From NCBI GenBank assembly GCA_934232845.1, contig CAKQGD010000070.1, positions 1 to 7,272 on the forward strand: a DNA stretch of 7,272 nucleotides. Reading direction: 5' to 3'. Under the pieces are notes generated by a model. It did not search any database and was not told where the DNA came from. It was given only the letters and a program-made list of their open reading frames with translations. The DNA is from an uncultured Oscillospiraceae bacterium (GTDB lineage Bacteria; Bacillota; Clostridia; Oscillospirales; Ruminococcaceae). Of this stretch, positions 6,205-7,272 are shown in pieces. How positions within the stretch are numbered: position 1 is the stretch's first letter; every line of letters starts with the position of its first letter. A program made the translations under genes and the position numbers.

Positions 6205-6492
6205 GTTCTGTGTCTGTTTTTCGCACACCGAAAGAACAAAATCTGCCATTGTCATTGCTGAGTTAACAAAAAGGCGTGCGTGATGGTCGGCAATCGTTAT
6301 TCTCTTAGCACCGACGCCATGAGAGTCACTACTTTTGTTTCTCATTTCCGCTATGGCTGAAAGAATCTTTTCTAATCCAGATAGTAATCCGTTAATACGC
6401 TTATCTATGTCCTTGCTCTGATGCATATTGTAGAGTGTTTTTACCTGACCATACAATTTTCCGATATCTCCACTTTCGGAAAGTGTTTCGCC

Positions 6493-6499
6493 TTTTTTT
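6493..6499 (-). other. A7 homopolymer at the frameshift point
   Basis: On the minus strand the sequence reads GAG AAA AAA AGG CGA in the upstream frame. Skipping one A gives AAA AAA GGC GAA, the frame that continues the Abi-C domain. A tRNA-Lys in the P site could re-pair perfectly with AAA one base on, leaving GGC in place of AGG. A7 is also a length at which indels by replication slippage occur. Confidence 0.75.
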
Positions 6500-6977
6500 C
6501 TCAATCGCGTAAATAAAAACTTCTTCTAACAATGTTCTGCACTTTGTCAGTGCGCTGTCATAATGTTCAGTTTCTATTTCTGTTATTGCTCGAGTAGCAA
6601 TATCCTTTATATATTCTCTATTAACACAAGTAATTGCAGGAACCGCAAGTGATAAATTGGCTTCATCGCGATCCATAATTTGTTTGCATTTTTCGAACAA
6701 CCGACGGTCGTCATCGCCCTCCGCATAGGTTCCAGCGATATTATATTCATAATAACGCAACAGGTCAAACAAAAGCTTTGCCGTTTCTGAATCAGAAGCC
6801 TCTGAACAAAACGCTGTCAACGAAGCTCCCTTGGATAAACCATATTTCTGAGAAAGAGGGATCCCGATGCTCTCGGTTGTAAAAATATCAAAATCATTTG
6901 TGCTAAAATCCAGAACATAACCGCGTTTGTTAAACAATTTTAAAAAGGCAGCTTTTTCGATTTTATCCAATATTATG

Positions 6978-6984
6978 CCTCCTT
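6978..6984 (-). promoter_or_regulatory. Ribosome binding site for the TTG start of the Abi gene
   Basis: A perfect AAGGAGG lies 7 bases before the TTG at 6970. No ATG or GTG in frame is near, so TTG is the probable start codon. Confidence 0.75.
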
Positions 6985-7045
6985 TTCAAAACAAAAGCTA
7001 TTGCAACTTGCAGGATTTATTGAAGTATATAACAATTCAATAGGA

Positions 7046-7073
7046 AACATAGCACAAAATATACAAATTTCAA
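7046..7073 (-). promoter_or_regulatory. Candidate promoter of the Abi/GIY-YIG operon
   Basis: On the minus strand, TTGAAA (7068-7073) and TATGTT (7046-7051) are 16 bases apart, and TGC directly precedes the -10, as in the radC promoter. Transcription would begin near 7039, giving a leader of about 70 AT-rich bases before the TTG. It lies just downstream of a strong terminator, which fits an independent transcription unit. Confidence 0.45.
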
Positions 7074-7089
7074 TGATATACGAGAAAAA

Positions 7090-7123
7090 GCCTCCAGATA
7101 TGGTGTTTTCCATATCTGGAGGC
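7090..7123 (-). terminator. Strong Rho-independent terminator
   Basis: A perfect 14-bp inverted repeat (7090-7103 with 7110-7123) with a 6-base loop is followed, on the minus strand, by TTTTT (7085-7089). It would end transcripts coming from the right edge, about 40 bases after the stop of the partial frame at 7162. It separates that gene from the Abi promoter. Confidence 0.8.
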
Positions 7124-7161
7124 TCAATTCTTGCCACTTGAAGGTACCGCACAAACTAATA

Positions 7162-7272
7162 TTATGGTTTAATCACTGTGGCACACCCGCCGGTGCCGTC
7201 AAGATTTATGCGCAAAATTGTTTGCAGGCTCCGGCTGAATGAAGTCAGCCGGCAATAGAGGCATCGTCCATG
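7162..7272 (-). CDS. C-terminal end of an unidentified gene (partial)
   Basis: A minus-strand frame is open from the window edge to a TAA at 7162-7164, giving 36 residues that end in LRINLDGTGGCATVIKP. The composition looks like real protein and a strong terminator follows 38 bases later, as expected for a gene end. I do not recognise the family. Another minus-strand frame is also open from the edge, to a TGA at 7199-7201, and cannot be excluded as the true one. An inverted repeat (7231-7252) lies inside the frame, so the stretch could also be non-coding DNA near a mobile element. Confidence 0.35.
   Translation of the reverse strand, partial: HGRCLYCRLTSFSRSLQTILRINLDGTGGCATVIKP
7231..7252. 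repeat. Perfect 8-bp inverted repeat with 6-base loop
   Basis: CCGGCTGA (7231-7238) and TCAGCCGG (7245-7252) are perfect complements around ATGAAG. No T-run follows on either strand, so it is not a standard terminator. It may be an RNA hairpin, a protein-binding site, or simply part of a coding sequence. Confidence 0.5.

Larger units (their letters stand above)
6193..6970 (-). pseudogene. Abortive infection (Abi-C) protein gene, frameshifted at A7
   Basis: Two overlapping minus-strand frames make one abortive-infection family protein. The first (6401-6970) starts at TTG 6970, 7 bases after AAGGAGG, and reads sensibly to residue 159 (FIYAIEKK). It then turns to nonsense and stops at 6401. The second picks up with GETLSESGDIGKLYGQ and runs to 6193. 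The switch lies at a run of seven A (+ strand T run 6493-6499); removing one A joins them into a 258-residue protein. The C-terminal part, with MRNKSSDSHGVG and HHARLFVNSAMTMADF, matches the Abi-C domain. It carries R210-N-x5-H217, fitting the HEPN ribonuclease pattern Rx4-6H. Without the shift this site is lost. It may be a true pseudogene, a phase-variable gene, a +1 recoded gene or a sequencing error. It is coupled to the downstream GIY-YIG gene. Confidence 0.8.

Overview
The window looks like chromosome from a low-to-mid GC Bacillota, probably a Clostridia/Oscillospirales-type organism. This is inferred from strong AAGGAGG-type ribosome binding sites, TTG starts, extended -10 promoters, and gene families common in that group (DUF3810 zincin, COG1237 metallo-hydrolase, stand-alone Smr protein, RluA-type synthase with an NRID active-site motif). 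No rRNA, tRNA, CRISPR array or intact insertion sequence is visible.

Left part (1-2445). A gene-free leader holds two terminator-like hairpins (67-94 and 152-190), followed by a promoter and a small lipoprotein gene (308-880, +). Convergent to it is a two-gene minus-strand unit: a RadC/JAB-domain gene (1756-2445) followed by a COG1237-type MBL-fold hydrolase (893-1711). An AT-rich hairpin spans both facing stop codons at 877-896.

Middle part (2446-5069). The 100-base gap at 2446-2548 carries back-to-back promoters. The one on the plus strand drives what looks like one operon: an RluA-family pseudouridine synthase (2549-3508), a small Smr-domain protein (3573-3911) and a membrane-anchored DUF3810 protein with an HELAH zincin motif (3930-5069). 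These are housekeeping or conserved accessory genes; only the first has a fairly clear biochemical role.

Right part (5070-7272) is accessory in character. About 370 bases at 5144-5518 look like the decayed end of a minus-strand gene. Next is a tightly coupled minus-strand pair. Upstream is an abortive-infection gene of the Abi-C type (6193-6970), split by a +1 shift at a run of seven A. Downstream is a T5orf172-like GIY-YIG nuclease gene (5527-6192) whose ATG directly follows the Abi stop codon. The Abi catalytic-looking HEPN motif (R-N-x5-H) lies beyond the frameshift, so the gene is either inactivated, phase-variable or recoded. A strong minus-strand terminator (7090-7123) separates this pair from the tail of an unidentified gene running in from the right edge. 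This Abi/GIY-YIG cassette is the best candidate for a phage-defence or other conflict system here.
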